Numbered from the stretch's first letter, positions 25,660 to 34,345 are shown. The stretch is DNA of 64,000 bases from Bacteroidales bacterium (GCA_020860515.1 JAJBUG010000064.1:1-64000); one strand, 5' to 3'. Notes: generated from the letters alone by a model not told the origin. Program-made: numbers and translations.

Positions 25660-26920
25660 ACTTATAACGCGCCCAACGCACGAGCTCGGCCATCGAGGGC
25701 TTCTTGCCGTACATAAAGATTCCTACACGGTAAATCTTGGCGCAAACCCATATCATGGCTATGAAGCTGGCATAAAGCACAACCAGCGACACCCATATCT
25801 GCCAAGCGGGGATGCCAAACGGGATGCGCTCCATCATTATCAAGGGCGACGTAAGCGGTATCATCGAGGTCCAGAAGGCCATGCTCGAATTTGGATCAGT
25901 GGAAACTGTAAGACCAATTATCAAACCAATAAAGATTGGAATCATGGCGATGCTGGTAAGCTGCGAAGCATCCTGCACATTGTCCACAGCGCTGCCAATG
26001 GCTGCGAAGAAAGAGGAATACAACAGATAACCGCCAATCAAGAACAAGATTGCATAGCCCAGGAGCGACAAGATATAGCCCACATCGCTAAGCTGATTCA
26101 GAATCGAAATCAGATCCATTTCACCTGATGCCTTAACCATTGATGTAACCATGGGCACACCCCAGAAGCTGAGAGCTGCCATCACTATGCCCCAAATCAA
26201 AATTTGGGTAACAGCCACCAGGCCTACGCCCATAATCTTGCCCATCATCAGGGTATAGGGCTTGACACTCGATACCACGATTTCAAGCACTCGGTTGTTC
26301 TTCTCCTCGATAATCGAGGTCATCACCATCTGACCATAAATCAGAATAAACATATACAGCATCATCGTGAACGCAAGGCCTATGAGATAAGCCAACATCG
26401 ACGAGGTTTCTTTCTCCTCGGCCTGGTCGAGGCGATAGGTGGATAGGCTTACATTGGCTTGTACGGCCTTTAAGATTTGCTCAAGGTTTTCGATATTATA
26501 GCTATCGATGCGGATGGATTCGATTCGCTTTTCAATCTGCCGAGTGATAGCCTGCTCGGTGGCCATCGACGAGGCGGTGTGGGTATAGAGCTGAATGTTG
26601 TTGGGATTCTCCACAATATCGCTGCCGATGACCAGTATGGCATCATATTGGTCATCGCGCTTCACGGAATCGAGAGGCACCACTGGGTTTACCACTTCAA
26701 ACTGCAACTCGCCATCGCCCTTGAGCGAGGGGGAGATTTGCTGGCTGTAGTCAACCACAGCAATCACTTTATTTTCGGGTTCGGCCAACACAATCACCAA
26801 TGCCAGCACAAACATCATTGCCAGCATCAGAATGGGCATCAAGATTGTGCTTATGATAAAGCTCTTGGTTTTTACGCGCTCCAGGTATTCGCGCGCTATT
26901 ATCAATCGTAAATTCTTCAT
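25658..26920 (-). CDS. ABC-2 type permease, NatB-like
   Basis: A 420-residue membrane protein: N-terminal TM (about residues 20-46), an extracytoplasmic domain (about 50-175) and a cluster of five TM helices in the C-terminal half (from MLAYLIGLAFTMMLYMFILI). The motif MTSIIEEKNNRVLEIVVSSVKPYTLMMGK is typical of the ABC-2/NatB (YhaP-like) family. Genes of this group export Na+ or other compounds together with a NatA-type ATPase, here encoded just upstream on the same strand. Confidence 0.9.
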   Translation of the reverse strand: MKNLRLIIAREYLERVKTKSFIISTILMPILMLAMMFVLALVIVLAEPENKVIAVVDYSQQISPSLKGDGELQFEVVNPVVPLDSVKRDDQYDAILVIGSDIVENPNNIQLYTHTASSMATEQAITRQIEKRIESIRIDSYNIENLEQILKAVQANVSLSTYRLDQAEEKETSSMLAYLIGLAFTMMLYMFILIYGQMVMTSIIEEKNNRVLEIVVSSVKPYTLMMGKIMGVGLVAVTQILIWGIVMAALSFWGVPMVTSMVKASGEMDLISILNQLSDVGYILSLLGYAILFLIGGYLLYSSFFAAIGSAVDNVQDASQLTSIAMIPIFIGLIIGLTVSTDPNSSMAFWTSMIPLTSPLIMMERIPFGIPAWQIWVSLVVLYASFIAMIWVCAKIYRVGIFMYGKKPSMAELVRWARYK

Positions 26921-26934
26921 AGTCTCATGAAATT

Positions 26935-26996
26935 ACAAGTTACAAATTATAAATTGCAAACTAAATCACTTGTCATTTGTCACTTGTCACTTGTCA
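26935..26996. repeat. ACAAATTAC/TTGTCACT short-repeat spacer in ABC operon
   Basis: Third copy of the spacer type seen at 71-154 and 832-965: ACAAGTTACAAATTATAAATT on the left (26935 on) and repeated TTGTCATTTGTCACTTGTCA on the right, reaching into the last codons of the ATPase gene, whose stop codon lies in a repeat unit. Confidence 0.6.
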
Positions 26997-27943
26997 TTAA
27001 AACTTGGTGGCATAGCCTCGTTGCTGGCCTCGACAGCCTTGATGAAAATTTCGCTCATCGACATAATCTTCGGTGCAAAGCTGATTAGCTCCACTGCCTC
27101 ATTGGCAGCTGCTATGGCCGGGCGGCGTGCATCATCATCTTTCAGCTTAATCTCAGCTTGCAGAACGCCCTTGCCATTTGAGCCCTTGTCGGTGACATAG
27201 CTGCAAGTGTTCTCGAGTGCAGCCTTCAAGGCATCGAACGAACCGGTGTAGTTGACCAAAGCTTTGTTATGACTGTATTGGGTGCGCAGAGTATCCACAT
27301 TACCAGTGAGGATATTGCGGGAGTTGTTGATAAGGGTAATGTTATCACAAATTTCCTCGACTGATGGCATATTGTGGGTTGAGAAAATCACAGTGGCTCC
27401 CTCGTCCTTAAGGCGCAGGATCTCATTCTTCAGCAGCTCAGCATTGATGGGGTCAAAGCCCGAGAAGGGCTCATCGAAGATGAGAAGCTTAGGGCGATGA
27501 AGCACTGTTACGATGAACTGCACCTTCTGTGCCATACCCTTGGATAGCTCTTCTACCTTCTTGCCCCACCATGAAGATATTTCAAAGCGGTCAAACCATT
27601 CTTTAAGCTGGCCTTCAGCCTCCTTGCGGCTTAGGCCTTTGAGCTGAGCAAAAAAGAGTGCTTGCTCCCCTACTCGCATTTTCTTGTATAGGCCACGCTC
27701 CTCGGGCAGATAGCCGATATGCACCACATCCTCCTGGGTAAGCGGATGGCCGTCGAATGTCACAGTGCCTGAGTCGGGGGCTGTGATATGATTGATAATG
27801 CGGATGAGAGTGGTCTTGCCAGCCCCGTTGGGTCCAAGCAAGCCATAGACTTTGCCCTGAGGCACTGTGATCGACACATTGTCGAGCGCACGATGCCCAG
27901 TGAAATCCTTTACAATGTTTTCAGCAATTAATATATTGTCCAT
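26987..27943 (-). CDS. ABC transporter ATP-binding protein, NatA-like
   Basis: A 318-residue ATPase with Walker A GPNGAGKTT (near residue 37), signature LSKGMAQKVQ, Walker B LLIFDEPFSGFDP and switch His in FSTHNMPS, then a C-terminal DUF4162-type extension (about 215-300). It partners the NatB-like permease downstream. Its start overlaps the GntR regulator gene by 23 nt, implying translational coupling. The last codons and stop (PPSFNDK) run into a TTGTCACT repeat, so the C-terminus may have been altered by repeat growth. Confidence 0.93.
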   Translation of the reverse strand: MDNILIAENIVKDFTGHRALDNVSITVPQGKVYGLLGPNGAGKTTLIRIINHITAPDSGTVTFDGHPLTQEDVVHIGYLPEERGLYKKMRVGEQALFFAQLKGLSRKEAEGQLKEWFDRFEISSWWGKKVEELSKGMAQKVQFIVTVLHRPKLLIFDEPFSGFDPINAELLKNEILRLKDEGATVIFSTHNMPSVEEICDNITLINNSRNILTGNVDTLRTQYSHNKALVNYTGSFDALKAALENTCSYVTDKGSNGKGVLQAEIKLKDDDARRPAIAAANEAVELISFAPKIMSMSEIFIKAVEASNEAMPPSFNDK

Positions 27944-28283
27944 ATTTTTCTAAGATTTCGTCAAATGTGATTCCGAGAGAATGCATTTGAGCCAGGAATT
28001 CTGGCACGATAGTATCGAAAAATTCTTGACGGCGCAAAGCCAACACTCGGGCGCGGGCCTCCTCGGTAAGGAAGTAGCCCAAGCCTCGACGCGTGATGAT
28101 CACCCCCTCCTGCTCCAGCACATCAAATGCGCTGAGCACAGTGCGCGTGTTCACGGTGAGCTCTACCGAGAGCTCGCGCACCGATGGGATTTTCTGACCA
28201 TCCTCCCACTGGCCGTCGAGTATGCGATTGTGGCACAGCTCCACAATCTGCCTAAATATTGGTTTGTCTGCCTTAAATTCCAC
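27921..28283 (-). CDS. GntR-family regulator, YtrA type
   Basis: A 120-residue regulator with an N-terminal winged helix (KPIFRQIVELCHNRILDGQW..KIPSVRELSVELTVNTRTVLSAFDVLEQEGVI) and only a short helical C-terminus, as in the YtrA subfamily that controls adjacent ABC transporter genes. It overlaps the permease gene upstream by 11 nt and the NatA-like gene downstream by 23 nt. Its likely target is this operon; YtrA-type regulators commonly respond to envelope stress or antibiotics, but no ligand can be inferred here. Confidence 0.92.
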   Translation of the reverse strand: MEFKADKPIFRQIVELCHNRILDGQWEDGQKIPSVRELSVELTVNTRTVLSAFDVLEQEGVIITRRGLGYFLTEEARARVLALRRQEFFDTIVPEFLAQMHSLGITFDEILEKYGQYINC

Positions 28284-29124
28284 TATATTTCAGTTTTTTA
28301 TAAATGCCCCACATTATCCATGCCAATACAATAGTTGACACAATGCCAAGCGGGGTCATAACCATATCCATTAAATGAGCCATTTCTGGAGACAGTGAAT
28401 TGTCCACATTGCCTGCCTCTAAATCCTCTCCTAATTTCAGAATATAATCTTTGCCTTTTTGGGTTACCATATAAATAACCCATATTGCACCAGCAATGCC
28501 AGAAAGGATGCCAAAGCAAACTGAGATTGCAAAGTAAGAAATAATGCCCCATAGCACTCGGTTGCGCTTCACTGTAATTACAACAAACAGCACAATAGAC
28601 TGATAAAGCCATGCCATTACCCACCCCCAAAAACTGAGGGCCGAGATTCCGAACATGGAATGGAATTGGGTGTAAACTTCCTTGATTAAATTCCATAGAT
28701 TCGGATTGAACGGAATTAAGGCAAACACTGTCAAATATGCCACGCCGGTTGTCAACACCATAACGCCACCCCATAGGTAAAGAATCAGAAACACCAACTT
28801 TTCTAATGGCTTCACGGGAAGCATTGCACAAAGCGAACGCATGTCGCGGCGCGCAAGACCAATGGGGGCCAAATAAAACATTATGGATATCATATACATA
28901 GGCCATCCGGCGAATCCAAACCCTTCATCAAACATCGAGGCCACTTCATTAACTTTCATCAGCCAAGCGGTCAGCAACACTGCTAATGCTGACAAAATCG
29001 GAAAAAAGATAATTTGCTTTTTAAGCAGCGGATAATAGAGCTGAAAGAGCATCCATACTCTGCGCCACGAGAAGCGGTTCTCATCACGTGCTTCTAATAT
29101 TTGTTCACTGTATGTTGCTTCCAT
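28273..29124 (-). CDS. ABC-associated membrane protein (permease partner)
   Basis: A 283-residue protein with about six hydrophobic segments (for example around residues 35-55, 70-95, 112-138, 165-190, 198-225 and 255-275) and no other recognised motif. It follows an ABC ATPase gene by 4 nt and precedes the GntR gene, so it most likely forms the membrane part of that ATPase. Similar proteins occur next to YtrA-type regulators in Bacteroidales. Confidence 0.75.
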   Translation of the reverse strand: MEATYSEQILEARDENRFSWRRVWMLFQLYYPLLKKQIIFFPILSALAVLLTAWLMKVNEVASMFDEGFGFAGWPMYMISIMFYLAPIGLARRDMRSLCAMLPVKPLEKLVFLILYLWGGVMVLTTGVAYLTVFALIPFNPNLWNLIKEVYTQFHSMFGISALSFWGWVMAWLYQSIVLFVVITVKRNRVLWGIISYFAISVCFGILSGIAGAIWVIYMVTQKGKDYILKLGEDLEAGNVDNSLSPEMAHLMDMVMTPLGIVSTIVLAWIMWGIYKKLKYSGI

Positions 29125-29128
29125 ATTA

Positions 29129-29962
29129 TTAGTTCTTGATTAGATTTACTATTTCTTCACCCACAGGACTAAGCAGCGCCGCATAGAGCAACTCGTAGTC
29201 AATATTAGTTTCTTCCTCGGCCATTTCATTGATCACAATAGCTCGGTAACCCTGCAAGTCAGACTCTTTATATAGAGCTTGTGGAGGCAGAGCTGATGAA
29301 ATCACGAAGGCCAAGCGGCGGGTAATGCGCTCGACTGAGGCACAAAGCTCTATATGCCCTTGGTTGAGCATGATTACCCCGTCGAAGAGGTTCTTCATAT
29401 CATGCACGGTGTGGGTGGCTATAATTACTATCTGGCCATCGCGGTAATTGCTGGCGAGCAACTGGTTGAATATCTTCTTGCTGCCGATGTCCATGCCGTT
29501 GGCTGGCTCGTCGAGCATAAGCAGATCGGTACCCAGAGCCAACGCATAAGCCACGTTGGCCTTTTTGCGCTGGCCAAGCGACATATCGCTAAGCTTCTCA
29601 TCGCCGCTCATATTATAGGCAGCCAAGTTGTTGCGCAAGGCGGCAATTGAAAATGTAGGATAAAAACAAGCGTGGTGCACCACCATGTCGTTGATGGTGT
29701 TGAGTGGAAATTTTTCGTCCTCTGAGAGGAAGAATAGCTTGCTCAAGTCAGAGGGAGTGCGCTTGTCCATCTGGGCACCGTCCATCTGGTATGTGCCTTG
29801 CTCAGGCATCAGGGTGGTGGCAAGAATTTTCAGCAGCGTGGTCTTGCCGCTGCCATTAGGCCCAAGCAAGAGGTTGATGCCTGCGCCAATCTCAGCCGTG
29901 GCATCAATCAGCGCTGGCACTCCTCGGCGGTATGAAAAAGTGATGTCTTCTAATTTGATCAT
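29129..29962 (-). CDS. ABC transporter ATP-binding protein
   Basis: A 277-residue ATPase: Walker A GPNGSGKTT (near residue 34), signature region MSLGQRKKANVAYALALG (SLGQR instead of LSGGQ), Walker B LMLDEPANGMD and switch His in IATHTVHD. It is the first gene of the minus-strand operon ATPase-permease-gntR-natA-natB. The ATG at 29962 is chosen over an upstream in-frame start at 29974 because the conserved IKLEDITFSYRRG follows directly. Two stem-loop elements of the GCGTYAG family (29979-30045) end 16 nt before this start. Confidence 0.9.
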   Translation of the reverse strand: MIKLEDITFSYRRGVPALIDATAEIGAGINLLLGPNGSGKTTLLKILATTLMPEQGTYQMDGAQMDKRTPSDLSKLFFLSEDEKFPLNTINDMVVHHACFYPTFSIAALRNNLAAYNMSGDEKLSDMSLGQRKKANVAYALALGTDLLMLDEPANGMDIGSKKIFNQLLASNYRDGQIVIIATHTVHDMKNLFDGVIMLNQGHIELCASVERITRRLAFVISSALPPQALYKESDLQGYRAIVINEMAEEETNIDYELLYAALLSPVGEEIVNLIKN

Positions 29963-29978
29963 ATCTTTGACCAATTAT

Positions 29979-30045
29979 GGAGCGGCGGCTAACGCTCGCC
30001 GAACCGTGGCTCACTGGCGACTAACGCTCGCCGAACCGTGGCTTT
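29979..30045 (-). promoter_or_regulatory. GCGTYAG-loop stem-loop element, tandem copies C1 and C2
   Basis: Two tandem copies in minus sense: C1 (30045-30012) AAAGCCACGGTTCGG with stem GGCGA/TCGCC and loop GCGTTAG; C2 (30011-29979) with stem CGGCG/CGCCG and a one-pair mismatch next to the loop GCGTTAG. They lie between the TraB/GumN gene stop and the ABC ATPase start. Confidence 0.75.
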
Positions 30046-30057
30046 AGTTAATATATT

Positions 30058-30945
30058 CTAATAATTATTTTCTACGGGTGTGACAGTGTAGCCAGCTTCG
30101 CGGAGGAGGGAGATGAGACCCTGGTCGCCTACAAGGTGGCCGCAGCCAACAGCTACCAAGATACCGCGCTCGGGCATCCACTCAGCCAGTTTGCCAACCC
30201 AATTGTGATTGCGGTCGAAGAGCAGTCGCTTGGCATGCTCAGGGCTTATTCCTGTCTCAGGGTCAAACATTATGGCTTCTACTGCCTCAAGATTCTGAGC
30301 TTTATAGGCATCTGCCAACTGCTGGGCCTTAACAATCTCAATGTCCCACTTTTCAATTGATTCGCTCAGATCTTTTGCCTGGATTGCTATTGGTTCGCCC
30401 AGCAGGATGTCGAGCTGTTCTTCTACGGTTTCAAATCCAGCCACTGACTTGCCTGCCTGCTCGCCTCGGTTCATCACAGTGACATCAAGCTGCTGAGTAG
30501 GATTGAAGTCAGGGAAGGCAATCATGCTCTGCAATGCAGCCAGTTGGGTGGAAACTATTGTTGGTTTCATGCCATTCATTTGCTGCAGCAAACCCTGCAT
30601 TCCTGTCAAGGCTGCCAGCAGAGAGTCGGCCTTGGCATAAACCTCAGGGGCGAGCACTCTTTCGAGAGTGCTGTCAGCTGGAGCCACACCCATTTGCATG
30701 ATTTTCTGAGCCATGGCTGTCTGATCCATATCGGCGCTTTTGATTTCGCCGCAGACTTCATCCACTGCCAAGATGGCTTCATTGAGGCCAGCCACAGAGT
30801 CGGTCCAGGCTGCGGGAGCGATATGGTGAGTTCCGAAGAGATAGCTGGTCTTCTCCAAACCGTTTCCCTCAACTTTCCACAGAAGTTGCGCGCTGGCTCC
30901 CATGGCCATGCCGCAAGCTAAAATCACTGTCAGAATCTTTTTCAT
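30058..30945 (-). CDS. TraB/GumN-family protein
   Basis: A 295-residue exported protein with signal peptide MKKILTVILACGMAMGASAQ and the TraB/GumN (Tiki-like) fold: SYLFGTHHIAP (GxHH motif) near the N-terminus and VAVGCGHLVGDQGLISLLR (GxxH) near the C-terminus, the two metal-binding signatures of this erythromycin-esterase/TraB superfamily. Relatives of Tiki are metalloproteases; bacterial activity is mostly untested. The start at 30945 is chosen from the signal peptide. The gene has a long leader with a +1 hairpin and a ten-unit 9-bp array. Confidence 0.88.
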   Translation of the reverse strand: MKKILTVILACGMAMGASAQLLWKVEGNGLEKTSYLFGTHHIAPAAWTDSVAGLNEAILAVDEVCGEIKSADMDQTAMAQKIMQMGVAPADSTLERVLAPEVYAKADSLLAALTGMQGLLQQMNGMKPTIVSTQLAALQSMIAFPDFNPTQQLDVTVMNRGEQAGKSVAGFETVEEQLDILLGEPIAIQAKDLSESIEKWDIEIVKAQQLADAYKAQNLEAVEAIMFDPETGISPEHAKRLLFDRNHNWVGKLAEWMPERGILVAVGCGHLVGDQGLISLLREAGYTVTPVENNY

Positions 30946-30983
30946 TATGTATTGGAGTATTTTAATTAATGTCATTAATGGCA

Positions 30984-31073
30984 TTAAGGACCTTAAAGAC
31001 CTTAAGGACCTTAAAGACCTTAAAGACCTTAAAGACCTTAAAGACCTTAAAGACCTTAAAGACCTTAAGGACC
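30984..31073. repeat. Ten tandem 9-bp units (TTAAAGACC/TTAAGGACC) in the TraB leader
   Basis: Exactly ten perfect-length units, 90 nt, varying only at one base (G in units 1, 3 and 10; A elsewhere), so recently expanded. Located between the +1 hairpin and the start codon of the minus-strand TraB/GumN gene. The plus strand could encode (LKD)n, but there is no gene signal for it. No protein-coding gene lies in 30946-31253. Confidence 0.92.
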
Positions 31074-31089
31074 TTAATGTGGAGAGTTA

Positions 31090-31148
31090 TGCAGTGTTGT
31101 AGTGAAGTACAACACTGCAAAGTTACTGCTTATTTTTGAATTGACAAA
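31090..31148 (-). promoter_or_regulatory. Promoter plus +1 hairpin cassette of the TraB/GumN gene
   Basis: On the minus strand there is a -33 TTTG (31145-31148), 19 nt, then TAACTTTG (31118-31125). The same 12-bp hairpin as at the M16 gene (31090-31119, loop 6 nt) follows. The two cassettes match at nearly every position including the spacer segment TTTTTGAA. Confidence 0.82.
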
Positions 31149-31220
31149 TATTTTTTGTAAAAATTTTCATAAATTTCTCTTTTTCCAACTTTTTTCTCCA
31201 ATTTATTGGCACATTATGTG

Positions 31221-31228
31221 TAATTTTG
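31221..31228 (+). promoter_or_regulatory. -7 box (TAATTTTG) of prmC-recX
   Basis: TAATTTTG followed by CAGACG, 25 nt before the prmC ATG at 31254; supports the ATG over the in-frame TTG at 31245. Confidence 0.6.
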
Positions 31229-31253
31229 CAGACGAAATTATTCTTTGCCAAAA

Positions 31254-32096
31254 ATGACAATAACCCAGACCCTAAATCATATTACCCAAACTCTGACTCC
31301 AGTCGTGGGAGCCGACGAAGCTCGCGCAATGGCACGAGCCATACTGCAGGATCTCAAAGGCTACACCACCACTGAGCTGGCAATGCATGGCGGCCGCGAG
31401 CTTCTGCCCGAAACCCAAGAGCGCATCAGCCGTATTGTCACGGATATCCTCTCAGGCACTCCGATGCAGTATGCTGTGGGCAAGGCTCACTTCCATGGAC
31501 GAGTGTTCAAGGTTAATCCCGACGTGCTAATTCCCAGGCCTGAGACCAGCCAGCTTATCGATATTATCGTGAAGGATTGGGGAGAAAAAGCCGACCTTAG
31601 CGTGCTCGACATCGGCACTGGCAGCGGCTGCATTGCCATCAGCCTGGCTCTCGACCTCCCGTTCAGCCATGTTACTGCGCTGGACATCTCACCTGAGGCC
31701 ATTAAGGTAGCCAAGGAGAATGCCATGAATTTGAAAGCAAAGGTAGAGTTAGTGGAAGCCGACATCCTAAAAGCTATGCCTGATCGCACCTATAATATAA
31801 TAGTGAGCAATCCGCCATATATAATGGAGAAGGAAAAGGCGCAGATGGATAGCAATGTGCTTGACCATGAGCCTTACTCTGCCCTATTCGTGCCAGATGA
31901 TGATCCACTACTCTTTTACAAAGCCATTGCTAATTACGCTACCTTTGCGCTTGACCCTGATGGCACACTTTATTTCGAGATAAACCCGCTATGTGCTCAG
32001 GAGCTAAAGACACAACTCAAATACATGCGCTGGAAAGCCGAAATTATGCGTGATTACAAAGGCAATATGCGATTCATGGTATGCAAAAAGGCTTAG
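31254..32096 (+). CDS. prmC: Release factor glutamine N5-methyltransferase
   Basis: A 280-residue HemK/PrmC: N-terminal helical domain (to about residue 75) and a Rossmann methyltransferase domain with SAM motif VLDIGTGSGCIAISLAL and the glutamine-binding IIVSNPPYI (NPPY). It methylates the GGQ glutamine of RF1/RF2, improving translation termination. The gene is followed at 45 nt by recX on the same strand; an own promoter is visible at 31221. Confidence 0.95.
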   Translation: MTITQTLNHITQTLTPVVGADEARAMARAILQDLKGYTTTELAMHGGRELLPETQERISRIVTDILSGTPMQYAVGKAHFHGRVFKVNPDVLIPRPETSQLIDIIVKDWGEKADLSVLDIGTGSGCIAISLALDLPFSHVTALDISPEAIKVAKENAMNLKAKVELVEADILKAMPDRTYNIIVSNPPYIMEKEKAQMDSNVLDHEPYSALFVPDDDPLLFYKAIANYATFALDPDGTLYFEINPLCAQELKTQLKYMRWKAEIMRDYKGNMRFMVCKKA

Positions 32097-32141
32097 CCCT
32101 TGTTGCCTTTGTTCTCCTTGTTACCCTGGAATTATAACCTC

Positions 32142-32615
32142 ATGGAATCAAAATCAATCACCCCCGACAAAGCCCAAATCCGCCTCGAAACCCTCTGCAT
32201 GCGAGCGGAGCATTGCGAGGGCGAGATGCGAGAAAAGCTCCGCAAGTGGGGTATCGCCCAAGATGATGCCGACAAAATCATCGATAAGCTCAAGCACGAC
32301 CGCTTTATCGACGATGCGCGATTCACTCGCTCCTATATGCGCGACAAACTGTGGCTCGCTCGCTGGGGGCGCATAAAAGTGTCGATGGCACTGGCTCAAA
32401 AGCGTGTAAGACGTGAGATCATCCAAGAGGCGATGGATGGAATCGACGAAGAGCGATATGTGCAGTCCCTGGCCGAATTGATTACAGCTAAATTGAAATC
32501 AAAACCAGAATTATTGGAAAGTGCCGAGGGCAGAGCCAAAATTTATCGCTTTGCTGCCAGCCGAGGGTATGAATCATCAATCATCTCAAAAGCACTAAAG
32601 AGCATAGTCAAATGA
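32142..32615 (+). CDS. recX: Regulatory protein RecX
   Basis: A 157-residue helical protein with the tandem three-helix repeats of RecX (RLETLCMRAEHCEGEMREKL; DDADKIIDKLKHDRFIDDAR FTRSYMRDK, given by parts). RecX inhibits RecA filament activity. The start at 32142 is chosen because the repeat begins soon after and no family residues lie upstream. The last codon overlaps the next gene (ATGA). Confidence 0.9.
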   Translation: MESKSITPDKAQIRLETLCMRAEHCEGEMREKLRKWGIAQDDADKIIDKLKHDRFIDDARFTRSYMRDKLWLARWGRIKVSMALAQKRVRREIIQEAMDGIDEERYVQSLAELITAKLKSKPELLESAEGRAKIYRFAASRGYESSIISKALKSIVK

Positions 32616-34345
32616 ACCAGTCATTAAAATCGACCAGCGAAAAAAGCAATCCTAAGGCAGCATGGCTGCAATGGGCTGCCATGCTGAGCATGATTTTGTA
32701 TTTCGACATAATGTGGTGCTACGATACCACCTTCACATCAATGGGTATGCCTTTGACATGGGTAAACGCCATGCTGCTTTCCTTGCTCCTGAGCATCCCA
32801 GCCCTGCTGTTCCATGCCCGCACTGTGCAATTGGTGCTTCTGGCTGCGGTAGGCATTTGGCTGGAGTGCAATCTGATGTACTGCCGCACGTATTTCAGCC
32901 ACATTCCCCTGGGCAGCTATGCCTTGGCAAGCAATCTATCCGACTTTGGCAACAGCGTGATTGACTCGCTGCGATGGCGCGATTTGGGTTTCTTAGGGAT
33001 TTTCATAGCCGCCATGTTAATACCGAGAGCCTCGAATGGGAAAGAGTGGAGAAAACGGTATATTCCAAATCCCACCACAGTGTGGGGGTACTTGGCTTGG
33101 ATTGGATTTTTGACATTGGCTTCCGTAACGCTATTTTGGCAAAAAGGCGGATACATTACACACTGGCAGAACATGTATACTGCCAATTTCTTCACAACTC
33201 GTGTGCCCCAGTACACTCTCGTAGGCGCCCTTGCTTACGATTACATCAACACTGCCCCAACTCTAACCTATGAGCGCAAACAAGCAGTTGAGAAATGGCA
33301 AGCAGCACAAAAGCCGCTGACCGCCCTGCCAGATTCATTAGGCCACCGCAACAATCTGGTGCTTATACTGTGTGAATCGCTTGAAAGCTGGCCAATCGGC
33401 CTTACCCTGGAGGGAAAAGAAATCACACCTAATCTCAATCGAATAGTTGCTGACAGTTCTACGCTTTATGCCCCCAATGTGCTGACCCAGGTGGGCGCTG
33501 GCCGAAGCATTGATGCCCAACTCCTCTACAACGCTGGTATGCTGCCGCTGGAAAATGATGTATACAGCTTTGCTTGTCCTGAGCGCAACTACCATACCAT
33601 AAACCAAGCCATGCGCCAACTTCGCGATGCGCGCAGTTACATACTCACTCCTGACAAACCAGTGGTATGGAATCAGCAGCTTGTGGCTCAATCTTTCGGC
33701 ATTGATACTTTGGTGGCACGCGAATGTTGGCGCAAGGAGGAGATGATAGGGGTGCGCAAAAAGATTGGCGACCGACCGCTGATGCGCCAAATCGTAGAGA
33801 AGATGGAAAGCGGCGAAGTGTGGCCTTGCGGAGAAAATGCCTTTGTGCAAGTTGTCACATACTCAGGTCACAATCCATTCCCAATCCCCGAAGAATATGA
33901 CAATCTTAAGCTGCAAGGGGATTATCCCGAACTGCTCAACAATTATGTGACTTGCGCCCACTACACTGACGAGGCCATTGGCATTCTAATGAATTACTTG
34001 AAGACACGCCCTGAATGGCCAGAAACATTAGTGGTAATTGTTGGCGACCATGAGGGATTGGCGGCCTATCGCCCAGAGTTTGCCAAAAACTATGACTGGG
34101 TAGCTAAGCGGCCCTTCACCCCGCTTATCATAGCAAATTCTCCCATGGCTGGAGAGAATGACAAGGTAATCGGCCAAGTGGATGTGTACCCCACCCTACT
34201 CCAGCTAATGGGCCTAACTGATTACAGCTGGCATGGAATTGGGCAAAGCATACTGCAGCGCGACTACACAAGCCCTGACCAAGACAGTCTGATGCAAGTG
34301 CGCAGCCGCGCCAGCGATACAATAATCCGTTTCAATCTATTTTAG
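32612..34345 (+). CDS. Sulfatase-fold envelope transferase (LtaS/EptA-like)
   Basis: A 577-residue inner-membrane protein with about five N-terminal TM helices (to about residue 210) and an exported sulfatase-like domain. Motifs: LVLILCESLESWPIG (first metal Glu), VGAGRSIDAQLLYN aligned with the LtaS GKTSDAE nucleophile region, VVTYSGHNPF and VIVGDHEGLA (metal Asp-His). The nucleophile position appears to be Ser rather than Thr (G-R-S-I-D-A-Q). It is likely a phosphoethanolamine or phosphoglycerol transferase. It overlaps recX by 4 nt but is functionally unrelated. Confidence 0.8.
   Translation: MNQSLKSTSEKSNPKAAWLQWAAMLSMILYFDIMWCYDTTFTSMGMPLTWVNAMLLSLLLSIPALLFHARTVQLVLLAAVGIWLECNLMYCRTYFSHIPLGSYALASNLSDFGNSVIDSLRWRDLGFLGIFIAAMLIPRASNGKEWRKRYIPNPTTVWGYLAWIGFLTLASVTLFWQKGGYITHWQNMYTANFFTTRVPQYTLVGALAYDYINTAPTLTYERKQAVEKWQAAQKPLTALPDSLGHRNNLVLILCESLESWPIGLTLEGKEITPNLNRIVADSSTLYAPNVLTQVGAGRSIDAQLLYNAGMLPLENDVYSFACPERNYHTINQAMRQLRDARSYILTPDKPVVWNQQLVAQSFGIDTLVARECWRKEEMIGVRKKIGDRPLMRQIVEKMESGEVWPCGENAFVQVVTYSGHNPFPIPEEYDNLKLQGDYPELLNNYVTCAHYTDEAIGILMNYLKTRPEWPETLVVIVGDHEGLAAYRPEFAKNYDWVAKRPFTPLIIANSPMAGENDKVIGQVDVYPTLLQLMGLTDYSWHGIGQSILQRDYTSPDQDSLMQVRSRASDTIIRFNLF

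Noticed and set aside
30984..31073. CRISPR-like array
   Set aside because: Units are 9 bp and contiguous without spacers, so this is a simple tandem repeat. No cas genes nearby.
30902..31102. Plus-strand ORF encoding (LKD)n
   Set aside because: Generated by the 9-bp tandem array; lies in the 5' leader and start of the opposite TraB gene, without promoter or family.
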